Under the pieces are notes generated by a model that was not told where the DNA came from, made no database searches, and saw nothing but the letters and a program-made list of their open reading frames with translations. A DNA stretch of 64,000 nucleotides from Crossiella sp. S99.2. Lineage in GTDB: Bacteria > Actinomycetota > Actinomycetes > Mycobacteriales > Pseudonocardiaceae. The position numbers and the translations under genes are program-made. The stretch is taken from NCBI RefSeq assembly GCF_023094165.1, contig NZ_JALMDK010000001.1, positions 496,001-560,000 of the forward strand, in the 5' to 3' direction. Shown piece after piece: positions 26,277 to 35,142 of this stretch (positions are counted from its first letter, which is position 1; every line of letters starts with the position of its first letter).

Positions 26277-26603
26277 GTGAGTTCTCCCGAGATCGCGAGC
26301 CAGCCGCAGGCCGCGCCCGTCCAGCCCCGGCTGCACCAGCCCTGGCGGGCGCTGATCGTGCTGGGAGAACTCCTGCTCGCGGTGCTGCTGGTGCTGGGCG
26401 CGCTCTGGGCCTGGCAGCGCGGCCTGGTGCCGATGACCCTGCCCAACGCCAAGCCCGGCGGGCCGCCGTACGAGCTGACCAGGTACGTCGGCCCCTGGCT
26501 CGGGCTGTCCGCGCTGCTGGGCATGCTCGCCCTGGTGGCCGTGCTGGACGCGATCCGGCAGCTGATGCTGGCCCTGCGCGCCGGTGGCCGCCGCCGCGCC
26601 TGA
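26277..26603 (+). CDS. small two-segment membrane protein
   Basis: 108 residues, GTG start 13 bases after the previous stop. Two hydrophobic segments (about 25-48 and 73-96). Ends in a basic GGRRRA tail. No family recognised. It is the last gene of the membrane-protein run starting at 24109. Confidence 0.72.
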   Translation: MSSPEIASQPQAAPVQPRLHQPWRALIVLGELLLAVLLVLGALWAWQRGLVPMTLPNAKPGGPPYELTRYVGPWLGLSALLGMLALVAVLDAIRQLMLALRAGGRRRA

Positions 26604-26651
26604 GCGCGGGATTACCGCCGGTTTGTAATAGCCACGTCACAGAAGGCCGGA

Positions 26652-26696
26652 ATCAGGGTATTCCCCTGATCCGGCTATGAACTGTGTGGATAGGGT
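26652..26696 (+). promoter_or_regulatory. inverted repeat and -10 element before the efflux operon
   Basis: ATCAGGG (26652-26658) and CCCTGAT (26664-26670) are inverse complements about the -35 position. TAGGGT (26691-26696) is followed seven bases later by ATG 26703, without a ribosome binding site. The repeat may be a repressor operator; no regulator gene is adjacent. Confidence 0.45.
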
Positions 26697-26702
26697 GGCG
26701 AA

Positions 26703-27911
26703 ATGTCACCACGTCCACGACGCCGTAGGTGGATCATTGTCGGCGTCGTCGCTCTGATCGTTGTTGCCGGTGGCGGATACCTGGGGTACCGCATGCTGTC
26801 GCCGACCTCGGCCGCCGAGCGCGGTCCATCGGGTCCGCCGACGGCCACCGTCAGCCGGGGTTCGGTCGTCGACAGTGTGTCGGCGGCGGCGAGCCTGCGC
26901 GCGTCCCGGTCGGCCAACGTCGACTTCGGCACCAGCGCCATCGTGAACAAGGTCTTCGTCAAGCTCGGCGACAAGGTCAGCAAGAGCCAGAAGCTGGCCA
27001 CCGTGGACGACCGGCAGGCCAAGGCGCAGCTGGACGCGGCCAAGGCCCAGTTGGAGTCGGCCAAGGCCGCGGTGACCGCGGCCAAGGAGGCCAAGCAGCC
27101 GACCACCGGGCCCAACGCCCAGGTCAAGCAGGCTGAGCTGCAGGTGGAGACGGCCCAGGACGCCGTGCGCTCCACCATCATCTACGCCCCGTTCGCCGGC
27201 ACCGTCACCGCGATGAACGGCGCGGTCGGCCAGCGCTCCGGCGGTGGCGGCACCTCCGCGGGCAACACCGGCGGCGGCTCGGGGTCCGGTGCGGGCTCGG
27301 GTGGCCAGGGTGGTTCCGGCGGCGGCCGTGGCGGGCCCAGCGGCATCCCGGACGTCCCGTCGGTGCCCAACCAGAGTTCCTCCGGCAGCGGCTTCCTGAC
27401 CGTCACCGACCTCACCGGCTACCAGATCGCGGCCACCTTCTCCGAGATCGACATCGTCAAGGTCAAGGTCGGCCAGGCCGCCCAGGTCGCGGTGAACGCG
27501 TTGGGCGGCAAGAAGTTCCCGGCCAAGGTGGTGCAGGTCGACCTGATGCCGGCCAGCTCCTCCGGCGTGGTCCAGTACGGCGTGCTGCTGGAGCTGGACG
27601 AGACCTCCGCCGAACTCAAGCCCGGTCAGTCGGCCAACGTGGTGGTCACCACCGCCAAGGCGGACTCGGTGCTGCAGGTGCCCTCCGGCGCGGTGCAGAC
27701 CGTGGACGGCAAGAGCACGGTCACCGTGATGGCCAACGGCCAGCCCAAGCCGACCCCGGTGCAGCTGGGCGTGCGCAGCGACCACATCATCGAGATCACC
27801 TCCGGTCTGCGCGAGGGCGATGTGGTGCTGCTGGGCGACTCCGGTGGCCCCGGCCGCTTCCCCGAGGGCGGGTTCCCCGGCAAGTCCGCGCCGGTGCGGG
27901 TGGCCCGGTGA
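26703..27911 (+). CDS. HlyD/MacA-type efflux adaptor protein
   Basis: 402 residues with an N-terminal membrane anchor (residues ~9-28). The barrel-sandwich halves are ANVDFGTSAIVNKVFVKLGD and IIYAPFAGTVTAMNGAVGQ, joined by an alpha-helical hairpin (AKAQLDAAKAQLESAKAAVT). A ~45-residue Gly/Ser-rich insert sits between the second lipoyl half and the beta-barrel. The end resembles the membrane-proximal domain. With the next two genes it forms a MacAB-like exporter without an outer-membrane partner. The substrate is unknown. Confidence 0.9.
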   Translation: MSPRPRRRRWIIVGVVALIVVAGGGYLGYRMLSPTSAAERGPSGPPTATVSRGSVVDSVSAAASLRASRSANVDFGTSAIVNKVFVKLGDKVSKSQKLATVDDRQAKAQLDAAKAQLESAKAAVTAAKEAKQPTTGPNAQVKQAELQVETAQDAVRSTIIYAPFAGTVTAMNGAVGQRSGGGGTSAGNTGGGSGSGAGSGGQGGSGGGRGGPSGIPDVPSVPNQSSSGSGFLTVTDLTGYQIAATFSEIDIVKVKVGQAAQVAVNALGGKKFPAKVVQVDLMPASSSGVVQYGVLLELDETSAELKPGQSANVVVTTAKADSVLQVPSGAVQTVDGKSTVTVMANGQPKPTPVQLGVRSDHIIEITSGLREGDVVLLGDSGGPGRFPEGGFPGKSAPVRVAR

Positions 27912-28645
27912 CCCAGCCCGCGCCCGGGATCCGCCCGGTCATCGAGCTGCGCGGGGTGCGCAAGACCTACGGCAAGGGCGAGGCCACCGTGCACGCGCTG
28001 GCCGGGGTCGACCTCATCGTGCCCACCGGTGACTACGTGGCGATCATGGGCGCCTCCGGCTCCGGCAAGTCCACGCTGCTCAACATCGTGGGCTGCCTGG
28101 ACCCGGCCACCGAGGGCGAGTACTTCCTGGACGGCGTGAACGTGGCCGAGCAGAAGCCAAGGCAGCTGGCCAAGGTGCGCAACCACAAGATCGGGTTCGT
28201 GTTCCAGTCGTTCAACCTGATCCCCCGGTTCAACGCACTGTCCAATGTGGAGCTGCCGATGAGTTACGCGGGGCTGCGCAAGAGCGAACGCCGCCGCCGG
28301 GCGTTGTCCGCGCTGGCCACGGTCGGCCTGGCCGACCGGGTCAAGCACCTGCCGACCGAGCTGTCCGGCGGTCAGCAGCAGCGGGTGGCCATCGCCCGCG
28401 CGCTGGTCACCGAACCGGCGCTGCTGCTCGCCGACGAGCCGACCGGCAACCTGGACTCCAAGAGCACCGCCGAGGTGCTGGCGATCCTGGACAACCTCAA
28501 CGCGGCAGGCCGGACGATCGTGGTCATCACGCACGAGCGCGATGTGGCCGAGCACGCCCGCCGGGTGCTGCACATGGTGGACGGGAAGATCGTGCACGAG
28601 GAACACAACAACTCGGCCCGGCACGCGGTGGGGGTGGCCCGATGA
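27908..28645 (+). CDS. ABC transporter ATP-binding protein (MacB/LolD type)
   Basis: 245 residues, GTG overlapping the adaptor stop. Walker A GASGSGKST (about 48-56), Q-loop FVFQSFNLIPRF, signature LSGGQQQRVAIARAL, Walker B LLLADEPTGNLDS and H-loop VVITHERD are all intact. It belongs to the family that powers MacB/FtsX-type permeases. The permease gene starts at its stop. Confidence 0.96.
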   Translation: MTQPAPGIRPVIELRGVRKTYGKGEATVHALAGVDLIVPTGDYVAIMGASGSGKSTLLNIVGCLDPATEGEYFLDGVNVAEQKPRQLAKVRNHKIGFVFQSFNLIPRFNALSNVELPMSYAGLRKSERRRRALSALATVGLADRVKHLPTELSGGQQQRVAIARALVTEPALLLADEPTGNLDSKSTAEVLAILDNLNAAGRTIVVITHERDVAEHARRVLHMVDGKIVHEEHNNSARHAVGVAR

Positions 28646-29844
28646 GACTGGGCGAGGTCCTCTTCTCCGCGGTGCGCGGCCTGCTGGCCAACAAGCTCCG
28701 CTCCATCCTGACCACCCTGGGCATTCTCATCGGGGTGGCCTCGGTGATCGCGATCGTGGCGGTCGGCCAGGGCGCCTCCAACATGATCATGAACAGCATC
28801 AACAGCCTGGGCGCGCACACGTTGAGCGTCTACCAGCGCTACTCCGAAGCCGGCCCCGGCCGGCCGCTGACCCTGGATGACGCCGAGGCGCTGGCCGCGC
28901 CCGAACTGGCCGACAAGATCAAGGCCGTGGTGCCGGGGGTGTGGACCTCGGGCTCGGTCAACGACGGGGTGCGCACCAAGGACCAGGCCCAGGTGCTGGG
29001 CACCCACCCGGACTACTTCCAGCTCAACAACGCCCTGCTGGCCAAGGGCACCTACTTCAGCAAGGCCGACGTCACCGAGTCCCGCAAGGTCATCGTGATG
29101 GGCGGCAAGCTGGCCAAGGAACTGTTCAACGGCGCCGATCCGGTCAACCGCCAGGTGATCATCAGCGGCATGCAGTTCGTCGTGGTCGGCGTGCTGGAGG
29201 AAGCCGGTGAGGGTGGCCGCGGCCGCTCCACCGACGAGATGCTGGCCATGCCGCTGTCCACCCTGCAGAACACCCTGACCGGGCCGAAGCAGCCGCTGAG
29301 CCAGTTCATGGTGCAGGCGCACTCGGTGGAGAAGATGGACGCGGCCAGGGCCGCGATCAACCAGGTGCTGCGCGCCAAGCACCGGATCGACGCGGACAAG
29401 CCAGCCGACTTCGAGGTGAGCGACCCGCGCGAGCTGACCCGCAGCAGCAGGCAGATCGACACGGTGCTGACCTACCTGATCCTGGCGATCGGCGGCATCG
29501 CGCTGCTCATCGGCGGGGTCGGCATCACCAACATCATGCTGGTCACGGTCACCGAACGGACCCGCGAGATCGGCATCCGCAAGGCCATCGGCGCCACCAG
29601 GGGCGCCATCATGGGCCAGTTCCTGGCCGAGGCCACCATGCTGAGCATGTTCGGCGGATTCCTGGGCGTGGTGGTCGGCGTCATCGCCGGGCAGTTCAGC
29701 ATTCGCGGCCTGCAATTGGTCGTGGTGCCGGAGTCGGTATTGCTGGCATTCGCGGTGTCGGCATTGATCGGCCTGTTCTTCGGTGCGCTTCCAGCCAACC
29801 GGGCCAGTAAATTGCATCCGATCCAGGCTTTGCGCCACGAGTGA
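28642..29844 (+). CDS. MacB/FtsX-type ABC permease
   Basis: 400 residues, ATGA overlap with the ATPase gene. One N-terminal membrane segment (LTTLGILIGVASVIAIVAVG), a ~230-residue extracytoplasmic MacB_PCD domain, then three C-terminal segments with the conserved TERTREIGIRKAIGATRGAI coupling region and ALPANRASKLHPIQALRHE end. It uses ATP hydrolysis outside the membrane bilayer to work on its substrate. A long hairpin follows. Confidence 0.95.
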   Translation: MRLGEVLFSAVRGLLANKLRSILTTLGILIGVASVIAIVAVGQGASNMIMNSINSLGAHTLSVYQRYSEAGPGRPLTLDDAEALAAPELADKIKAVVPGVWTSGSVNDGVRTKDQAQVLGTHPDYFQLNNALLAKGTYFSKADVTESRKVIVMGGKLAKELFNGADPVNRQVIISGMQFVVVGVLEEAGEGGRGRSTDEMLAMPLSTLQNTLTGPKQPLSQFMVQAHSVEKMDAARAAINQVLRAKHRIDADKPADFEVSDPRELTRSSRQIDTVLTYLILAIGGIALLIGGVGITNIMLVTVTERTREIGIRKAIGATRGAIMGQFLAEATMLSMFGGFLGVVVGVIAGQFSIRGLQLVVVPESVLLAFAVSALIGLFFGALPANRASKLHPIQALRHE

Positions 29845-29856
29845 CATTCCGTGACT

Positions 29857-29905
29857 CCAGGCCCTGGTAGTCACCCACAGTAGTGGAGTGATTACCGGGG
29901 CCTGG
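29857..29905 (+). terminator. long hairpin after the efflux operon
   Basis: An 18-base stem (29857-29874 with 29888-29905) pairs throughout, with two G-U wobbles and a 13-base loop. No T-run. It probably ends the efflux operon. Confidence 0.65.
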
Positions 29906-29929
29906 CGTTCATGAAAGCTCGGTGCCACC

Positions 29930-30397
29930 ATGGCGGACATGGCCGGAGCATTCGAGTGGCATCCCCCCGAGGTCCGGGAGAAGAACGGCTGGGTCTCGAA
30001 GTACGCCGAGCGCTCCCAGCTGCGCCGCGACCTGTCGGAGCCCCTGCCGCCGACCCCGCCCGACCTCCAGTTCCACACCTACCCGACCACGATCAGCGAC
30101 ACCCTCGCCCTGCTGCCGCCCGGCCTCGCCTCCAAGTTCCGCCAGGAGATGCTTGAGGTCCCATTCCATCGGCTGGCGGATCTCGCCGCTGAATGGGGAG
30201 AAACCGCGGTAATCCTGCATGACACCTCGACCCAGGAAATCCTGGAAGCGATCGAGGACGGCGACGACGACACCGTCGCGTCAAGGATGAATCCCGCGCC
30301 GGAATGGTTCGAAGAGGGCGTCACGCCCGAAGACAGGGGGCAATGGTCATGGCTGGCTACCGAGTCGAGTACGAAGAACGAGCCCGGAAAACCCTAG
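29930..30397 (+). CDS. unknown protein upstream of a RelE/ParE-like gene (possible antitoxin)
   Basis: 155 residues from ATG 29930; the start is not certain. No family recognised. The mid part (residues ~50-110) has helical stretches such as SKFRQEMLEVPFHRLADLAA, and the C-terminus is acidic, then basic (STKNEPGKP). Its 3' end overlaps the RelE/ParE-like gene by 49 bases in another frame. The 3' half is less GC-rich and uses A/T-ending codons more than its neighbours, hinting at transfer. An antitoxin role is inferred from position only. Confidence 0.55.
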   Translation: MADMAGAFEWHPPEVREKNGWVSKYAERSQLRRDLSEPLPPTPPDLQFHTYPTTISDTLALLPPGLASKFRQEMLEVPFHRLADLAAEWGETAVILHDTSTQEILEAIEDGDDDTVASRMNPAPEWFEEGVTPEDRGQWSWLATESSTKNEPGKP

Positions 30398-30582
30398 AGA
30401 TGCTGAGTGCCCCGCGTCGTGAGCAGATCCGGGGCGCCATCTCGGTGTGGGCGCAGAATCCGCCGCCGTCCGGGAACCACACCAAACACCGGATCGAGGT
30501 TCCGAGCGGGAACGCGTTCGCCCGGGTGGAGCACCGGACCGAATCGGTCCACGTCATCGTGATCATGGCGGTCGAGTGCTGA
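30349..30582 (+). CDS. RelE/ParE-like small protein (possible toxin)
   Basis: 77 residues from ATG 30349, preceded by AGGGGG at suitable spacing; ATG 30343 is an alternative. The pattern YRVEYEERARKTLEML, RREQIRGAISVWAQNP, NAFARVEHRTESVHVIVIMA follows the helix-helix-beta-sheet order of RelE/ParE toxins. The catalytic residues of that family are poorly kept, so it may be inactive or a different type. It overlaps the upstream gene, as many toxin-antitoxin pairs do. Confidence 0.55.
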   Translation: MAGYRVEYEERARKTLEMLSAPRREQIRGAISVWAQNPPPSGNHTKHRIEVPSGNAFARVEHRTESVHVIVIMAVEC

Positions 30583-30614
30583 CAGCCCCCACGACACCAC
30601 CCGACCGGGGGTTG
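30583..30614 (+). terminator. possible weak terminator before hemL
   Basis: CAGCCCCC (30583-30590) pairs with GGGGGTTG (30607-30614), with one G-U. The loop is 16 bases and there is no T-run. Confidence 0.3.
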
Positions 30615-30627
30615 CGACACTGGACAA

Positions 30628-31965
30628 GTGACGTCGACGCCAGTGAGCAAACGCAGTGACGAAGCCTCCGTCGCCACCTCCCGCGCGCTATTCGACCGGG
30701 CGGCCAAGGCCACGCCGGGCGGGGTGAACTCGCCGGTCCGGGCCTTCCAGTCGGTGGGCGGCACGCCGCGGTTCATGGTGTCCGGCCAGGGCGCCTACCT
30801 CACCGACGCTGACGGCTTCGAGTATGTCGACCTGGTGTCCTCCTGGGGGCCGATGATCCTCGGACACGCGCATCCCGCGGTGGTCGAAGCCGTGCGCACC
30901 GCCGCGACCAGCGGGTTGTCCTTCGGGACGCCGACCGAGGGTGAGATCGAGCTGGCCGAGGAGATCATCTCCAGGGTGGCGCCGGTGCAGCAGGTGCGGC
31001 TGGTCAACTCCGGCACCGAGGCCACCATGAGCGCGATCCGGCTGGCCCGCGGGTTCACCGGGCGGCGCAAGGTGGTCAAGTTCGCCGGGTGCTACCACGG
31101 GCACGTGGACGCGCTGCTGGCCGAGGCCGGGTCCGGGGTGGCCACGCTGGGCCTGCCCACCACACCGGGCGTCACCGGGGCCACCGCCGAGGACACCCTG
31201 GTGCTGCCCTACAACGACGTCGACGCGGTGCGGACCGTCTTCGCGACGCACGGCGCGGACATCGCCTGTGTGATCACCGAGGCAGCCGCGGGCAACATGG
31301 GCGCGATCGCGCCGGAGCCGGGCTTCAACGCGCTGCTCAAACAGCTGTGCACGGCCAACGGCGCGTTGCTGGTGATGGACGAGGTGATGACCGGGTTCCG
31401 GGTCTCCGCGGCAGGCTGGTTCGGCCTGGAGGGGGTCGCGGGCGATCTCTACACCTTCGGCAAGGTCATGTCCGGCGGGCTGCCCGCGGCGGCCTTCGGC
31501 GGGCGCGCGGACGTAATGGCGAAGCTGGCCCCGGCCGGTCCCGTCTACCAGGCGGGCACGCTCTCCGGTAACCCGGTCGCGGTCGCGGCGGGCCTGGCCA
31601 CGCTGCGCAACGCCACCGCCGAGGTCTACACCGCGCTGGACACCAACGCGCGCAAGCTCGGCTCGCTGCTGGGCGACGCGCTCACCGCCGAGGGCGTGCC
31701 GCACCGGGTGCAGTACGCGGGCAACCTGGTCAGCGTGTTCTTCACCGAGGACCCGGTCCGCGACTACGCGGGCGCCAAGGCGGCCCAGACCTGGCGGTTC
31801 GCCCCGTTCTTCCACGAGCTGCTGGCTCGTGGCGTGTACGCCCCGCCCAGCGCCTTCGAGGCGTGGTTCGTCTCCGCGGCACTGGATGACGCGGCCTTCG
31901 AGCGGATCACCGAGGCCCTGCCGCACGCGGCGGCGGCCGCGGCGGCAGCCAAGGAGAACTCGTGA
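30628..31965 (+). CDS. hemL: glutamate-1-semialdehyde 2,1-aminomutase
   Basis: 445 residues, GTG start. PLP enzyme of the C5 haem pathway converting glutamate-1-semialdehyde to 5-aminolevulinate, so it acts between HemA and Hem[66 protein letters not shown] and the PLP lysine at about 279 in [11 protein letters not shown] are typical. Its C-terminus is Ala-rich. It heads the cytochrome c assembly genes; the phosphatase gene starts at its stop. Confidence 0.97.
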   Translation: MTSTPVSKRSDEASVATSRALFDRAAKATPGGVNSPVRAFQSVGGTPRFMVSGQGAYLTDADGFEYVDLVSSWGPMILGHAHPAVVEAVRTAATSGLSFGTPTEGEIELAEEIISRVAPVQQVRLVNSGTEATMSAIRLARGFTGRRKVVKFAGCYHGHVDALLAEAGSGVATLGLPTTPGVTGATAEDTLVLPYNDVDAVRTVFATHGADIACVITEAAAGNMGAIAPEPGFNALLKQLCTANGALLVMDEVMTGFRVSAAGWFGLEGVAGDLYTFGKVMSGGLPAAAFGGRADVMAKLAPAGPVYQAGTLSGNPVAVAAGLATLRNATAEVYTALDTNARKLGSLLGDALTAEGVPHRVQYAGNLVSVFFTEDPVRDYAGAKAAQTWRFAPFFHELLARGVYAPPSAFEAWFVSAALDDAAFERITEALPHAAAAAAAAKENS

Positions 31966-32591
31966 CACGCACCGTGGTCCACCTGCTCCGGCACGGCGAG
32001 GTCTACAACCCCAACGGCATCCTCTACGGCCGCCTGCCCGGGTTCCGGCTCTCCGGCGCGGGGCAGCAGCAGGCCAAGCTGGTCGCCGAGTACCTCAACG
32101 AGCGGGACATCACGCACGTGGTCGCCTCGCCGCTGGAACGCGCGCAGCAGACCGCCCGGCCGCTGGCCGACTCGCATCAGCTGGAGGTCGCGGTGGACGA
32201 CCGGCTGATCGAGTCCAGCAACAAGTTCGAGGGCCTCAAGGTCTCCGTCGGCGACGGCGCGCTGCGCTCACCGCGGCACTGGCCCAAGCTGTACAACCCG
32301 CTCCGCCCGTCCTGGGGCGAGGCGTACCTGCACATCGCGCACCGGATGCTCGGCGCGGTGCACCGGGCCAGGGTGGCCGCGGCCGGGCACGAGGCGGTCT
32401 GCGTGTCCCACCAGCTGCCGATCTGGACCGTGCGCCGGTTCCTGGAGGGCCGCCGGATGTGGCACGACCCGCGTCGCCGCCAGTGCTCGCTGGCCTCGCT
32501 GACCAGCCTGGTCTTCCAGGACGAGGAGCTGGTCCGGATCGCCTACAGCGAACCGGTCGGCCGCACCGATCCCCGGGTGACCGGGGCATGA
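31962..32591 (+). CDS. histidine phosphatase family protein (phosphoglycerate mutase-like)
   Basis: 209 residues, GTG overlapping the hemL stop. The catalytic motif is [14 protein letters not shown], with the second His in [15 protein letters not shown] and the family Arg in [14 protein letters not shown] phosphatase rather than a glycolytic mutase is likely because of its length. Gene order (hemL, this, TlpA-like) matches Rv0524-Rv0526. Its substrate in this setting is unknown. Confidence 0.9.
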   Translation: MTRTVVHLLRHGEVYNPNGILYGRLPGFRLSGAGQQQAKLVAEYLNERDITHVVASPLERAQQTARPLADSHQLEVAVDDRLIESSNKFEGLKVSVGDGALRSPRHWPKLYNPLRPSWGEAYLHIAHRMLGAVHRARVAAAGHEAVCVSHQLPIWTVRRFLEGRRMWHDPRRRQCSLASLTSLVFQDEELVRIAYSEPVGRTDPRVTGA

Positions 32592-33166
32592 GGCGGCTGC
32601 TCCCTGCCGTGCTCGCGGCCCTGGTGCTCACCGGGTGCGCCACCGGCACCGACGCGGTGGTGGCCGGCGGCGGCGAGTTCCAGTTCGTCGCCCCCGGCGG
32701 TCAGTCCCGGATCCGGTACGAGCCCGCGCAGCGGCAGAAGGCGCCCGAGATCAGCGGGGACAGCCTGCTGGAGCAGGGCAAGACGCTCAAGGTCTCGGAC
32801 TTCGGCGGCAAGGTCGTGGTGCTCAACCTGTGGGGCAGCTGGTGCGCGCCCTGCCGGGACGAGGTGGACGATCTGGAGCGGGTCTACGAGCAGACCAAGG
32901 ACTCCGGCGTGCAGTTCCTCGGCATCGACGTGCGGGATGAGATCCGCAGCGCCCCGGCCGATTTCGTGCGCGACCACAAGCAGACCTACCCGTCGATCTA
33001 CGACCCGCCGGGCCGGTCGCTGCTGGGCCTGCGCGGCTACCCGCGCAACGCGGTCCCGTCCACCCTGGTGCTGGACCGCCAGCACCGGGTGGCCGCGGTG
33101 TTCCTGAGCAAGCTCACTGACAGCGAACTGCTGCCGGTGGTGAAGGAAATTTCCCAGGAGAAGTAG
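32588..33166 (+). CDS. TlpA/ResA-like thioredoxin lipoprotein
   Basis: 192 residues, ATGA overlap. A lipoprotein signal (AALVLTGC, Cys17) leads to a thioredoxin fold with LWGSWCAPCRDEVDDL (Cys86, Cys89) and cis-Pro region NAVPSTLVLD. Membrane-anchored thiol reductant for apocytochrome c in System II, receiving electrons from CcdA encoded downstream. A 6-base hairpin follows its stop, ahead of a convergent peptidase gene. Confidence 0.93.
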   Translation: MRRLLPAVLAALVLTGCATGTDAVVAGGGEFQFVAPGGQSRIRYEPAQRQKAPEISGDSLLEQGKTLKVSDFGGKVVVLNLWGSWCAPCRDEVDDLERVYEQTKDSGVQFLGIDVRDEIRSAPADFVRDHKQTYPSIYDPPGRSLLGLRGYPRNAVPSTLVLDRQHRVAAVFLSKLTDSELLPVVKEISQEK

Positions 33167-33184
33167 ACACAGCGGAGAAGTCCG

Positions 33185-34201
33185 CTAATTCGGCAGCAGT
33201 CGCAGCTGCCGGAGCAGGGCCAGTGGGTCCGCCGGCGGCTGCGACTTGGCCAGGATGGCGTCGGTCATCGCCTTGCGGCCGATCAGGTTGAACTCCCGGC
33301 CGAGGGTGCGCATGATCGAGTCCTGGCTGGGCCGGAAGATGCCGCGTTCCTGGTAGCGCCCGCCCTCGATGACCCCGATCACGCCGCCGTCCGGGGTCGG
33401 CTGGCCGATCAGCGCATGCCATTTCACCTGTTGCTCGCGCATCTGCGCCTCGGTCAGCACCGAGGCGTTCGGCTCGGCCAGCTCCGGGCCGGTGTAGGGG
33501 TCGCCGGGGGAGAAGTACTCGTCGGCCAGCCCGCCCATGGAGTGGCCCAGCTCGTGGATGGCGATCTGCCCGGCCTGCGGGTTGCCGCCGGCCGCGGTGG
33601 CCACCGGACCGCCCGCGCCGCCGTACTTGGCGGTGTTGCCCAGCGCGATCACCTGGTCGGCCTGCGGGGCGAGCGCGGCGTACTGCTGGGCCGCGCCCTC
33701 GTTCACGCAGAGCAGCCGCTCGGTCGTGCTGCGGCCCTGGCACCAGAAGCCCATGTCCAGCGCGGTCTCCTTGAGCGCGCCCTGGGCCGGGTCGTGGTCC
33801 ACGCCGGAGTCGGTGGACACCACGTCCACCCGCCACACGTTGAGGTGCCCGGTCAGCGACTTGAACGGCTCCACCTGGGCCAGCTCGGCCCACTTCTCCC
33901 GCACATGCTGCTCGTAGGCGGGTAAGTCGGCCATGGTGTAGCCGTCGCCGACGAAAACCAGGTCGAAGCGCTGGTCAGACGGGCCGGTGTTATGCACGAT
34001 GCCGATCTGGGCCAGGATCTCGTCGGCCACATCGGGCTGGTTCGGCGCGACCGGGACCCGGACCTTGCTGATGGTCCCGTCCGGGGAGAAGACCTCGCGA
34101 AGCTCGAACTGCCGCGGGGCGGCGGCCACCGGCTGGGTCAGCGAGAGCAGGAGGGCAGCAGTGGAAAGCGCGCCGGCGAGTGCGGCGAGAGGGCGAAGCA
34201 C
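33185..34201 (-). CDS. secreted M64 family zinc metallopeptidase
   Basis: 338 residues with a signal peptide (about 1-28, ending VAAAP). The zinc site is IHELGHSMGGLADEYF (His216, Glu217, His220, then ADE), typical of the IgA peptidase M64 family. RFDLVFVGDGYT near residue 80 is the family's opening strand. GTG start at the predicted leaderless transcription start. It lies reversed inside the haem-cytochrome c gene run, so it is likely an insertion relative to M. tuberculosis. Confidence 0.88.
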   Translation of the reverse strand: MLRPLAALAGALSTAALLLSLTQPVAAAPRQFELREVFSPDGTISKVRVPVAPNQPDVADEILAQIGIVHNTGPSDQRFDLVFVGDGYTMADLPAYEQHVREKWAELAQVEPFKSLTGHLNVWRVDVVSTDSGVDHDPAQGALKETALDMGFWCQGRSTTERLLCVNEGAAQQYAALAPQADQVIALGNTAKYGGAGGPVATAAGGNPQAGQIAIHELGHSMGGLADEYFSPGDPYTGPELAEPNASVLTEAQMREQQVKWHALIGQPTPDGGVIGVIEGGRYQERGIFRPSQDSIMRTLGREFNLIGRKAMTDAILAKSQPPADPLALLRQLRLLPN

Positions 34202-34207
34202 GGGTAG

Positions 34208-34213
34208 ACGCTA
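34208..34213 (-). promoter_or_regulatory. -10 element of the M64 peptidase gene (leaderless)
   Basis: On the minus strand TAGCGT (34213 to 34208) ends seven bases before the start position 34201. The same hexamer precedes the gene at 24658. Confidence 0.45.
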
Positions 34214-34362
34214 GGTGCCCTGGGCCGCCGGAACCAGACTCCGTTTGTCCCAACTGGACAGTGTGTCAAGGGTCATGTGGGAACCCGCCGGAGTGAACCG
34301 CCGCAGCCATGGTCGGACCCTGGCGAGCAGGTCCTCGTTCGGCTTACGTACTCTGGCTACTC

Positions 34363-35142
34363 GTGGACCCCGCCACTCAGCTCGCCATCTCGGGGCCGCT
34401 CTTCCTCGCGGCCCTCGTGGCTGTGCTCGCCGGGACGCTGTCCTTCGCCTCCCCGTGCGTGGTGCCGCTGGTCCCCGGATACCTCTCCTACCTCGCCGGA
34501 CTCGTCGGCGCCGACCAGCCGCCGATCAACGCCGACGAGGCCGCCGAGGCCCGCCGCGGCCGCTGGCGGGTGGCCGGCGCGGCGCTGCTGTTCGTGGCCG
34601 GGTTCACCGTGGTCTTCGCCATCGGCATGCTCGGCGTGCTCGGCCTGGCCGACGCGCTGATCGAGAACGGCCCGCTGCTGCAACGCGTCGGCGGGGTGGT
34701 CACCATCTTCATGGGCCTGGTCTTCATGGGCCTGGTGCCGATGCTGCAACGCGATGTGCGCTCGCACCACGTGCCGCGGCTGGGCCTGGCCGGCGCGCCG
34801 GTGCTGGGCGCGTTGTTCGGACTGGGCTGGGTGCCGTGCATGGGCCCGATGCTCACCGGCGTGGTCACCGTGGCCGCGGGCACCGGCGGCGGCAGCCTGC
34901 GCGGGATCGTGCTGATCCTGGCCTACTGCCTCGGCCTCGGCCTGCCGTTCCTGGTGCTCGCGCTCGGCGCGCGCTGGGCGGTGCGGGCCACCGGCTGGCT
35001 GCGCAGGCACACCCGCGGCGTGCAGCTCTTCGGCGGCGGGATGCTCGTGCTGGTGGGCGTGCTGCTGGTCACCGGGCTGTGGGGGCAGCTGGTGTCCTGG
35101 ATCCAGATCAGCCTTGTCGCCGACTTCACCCTGCCGTTGTGA
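34363..35142 (+). CDS. ccdA: CcdA-type thiol-disulfide transmembrane reductase
   Basis: 259 residues from GTG 34363, with TACTCT at 34349-34354 as a possible -10; an ATG at 34309 is an alternative. Six hydrophobic segments. The paired Cys are in SFASPCVVPLVPGYLS (Cys32) and GWVPCMGPMLTG (Cys159). It passes reducing power from the cytoplasm to the TlpA-like lipoprotein for apocytochrome c reduction. resB starts at its stop. Confidence 0.93.
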   Translation: MDPATQLAISGPLFLAALVAVLAGTLSFASPCVVPLVPGYLSYLAGLVGADQPPINADEAAEARRGRWRVAGAALLFVAGFTVVFAIGMLGVLGLADALIENGPLLQRVGGVVTIFMGLVFMGLVPMLQRDVRSHHVPRLGLAGAPVLGALFGLGWVPCMGPMLTGVVTVAAGTGGGSLRGIVLILAYCLGLGLPFLVLALGARWAVRATGWLRRHTRGVQLFGGGMLVLVGVLLVTGLWGQLVSWIQISLVADFTLPL

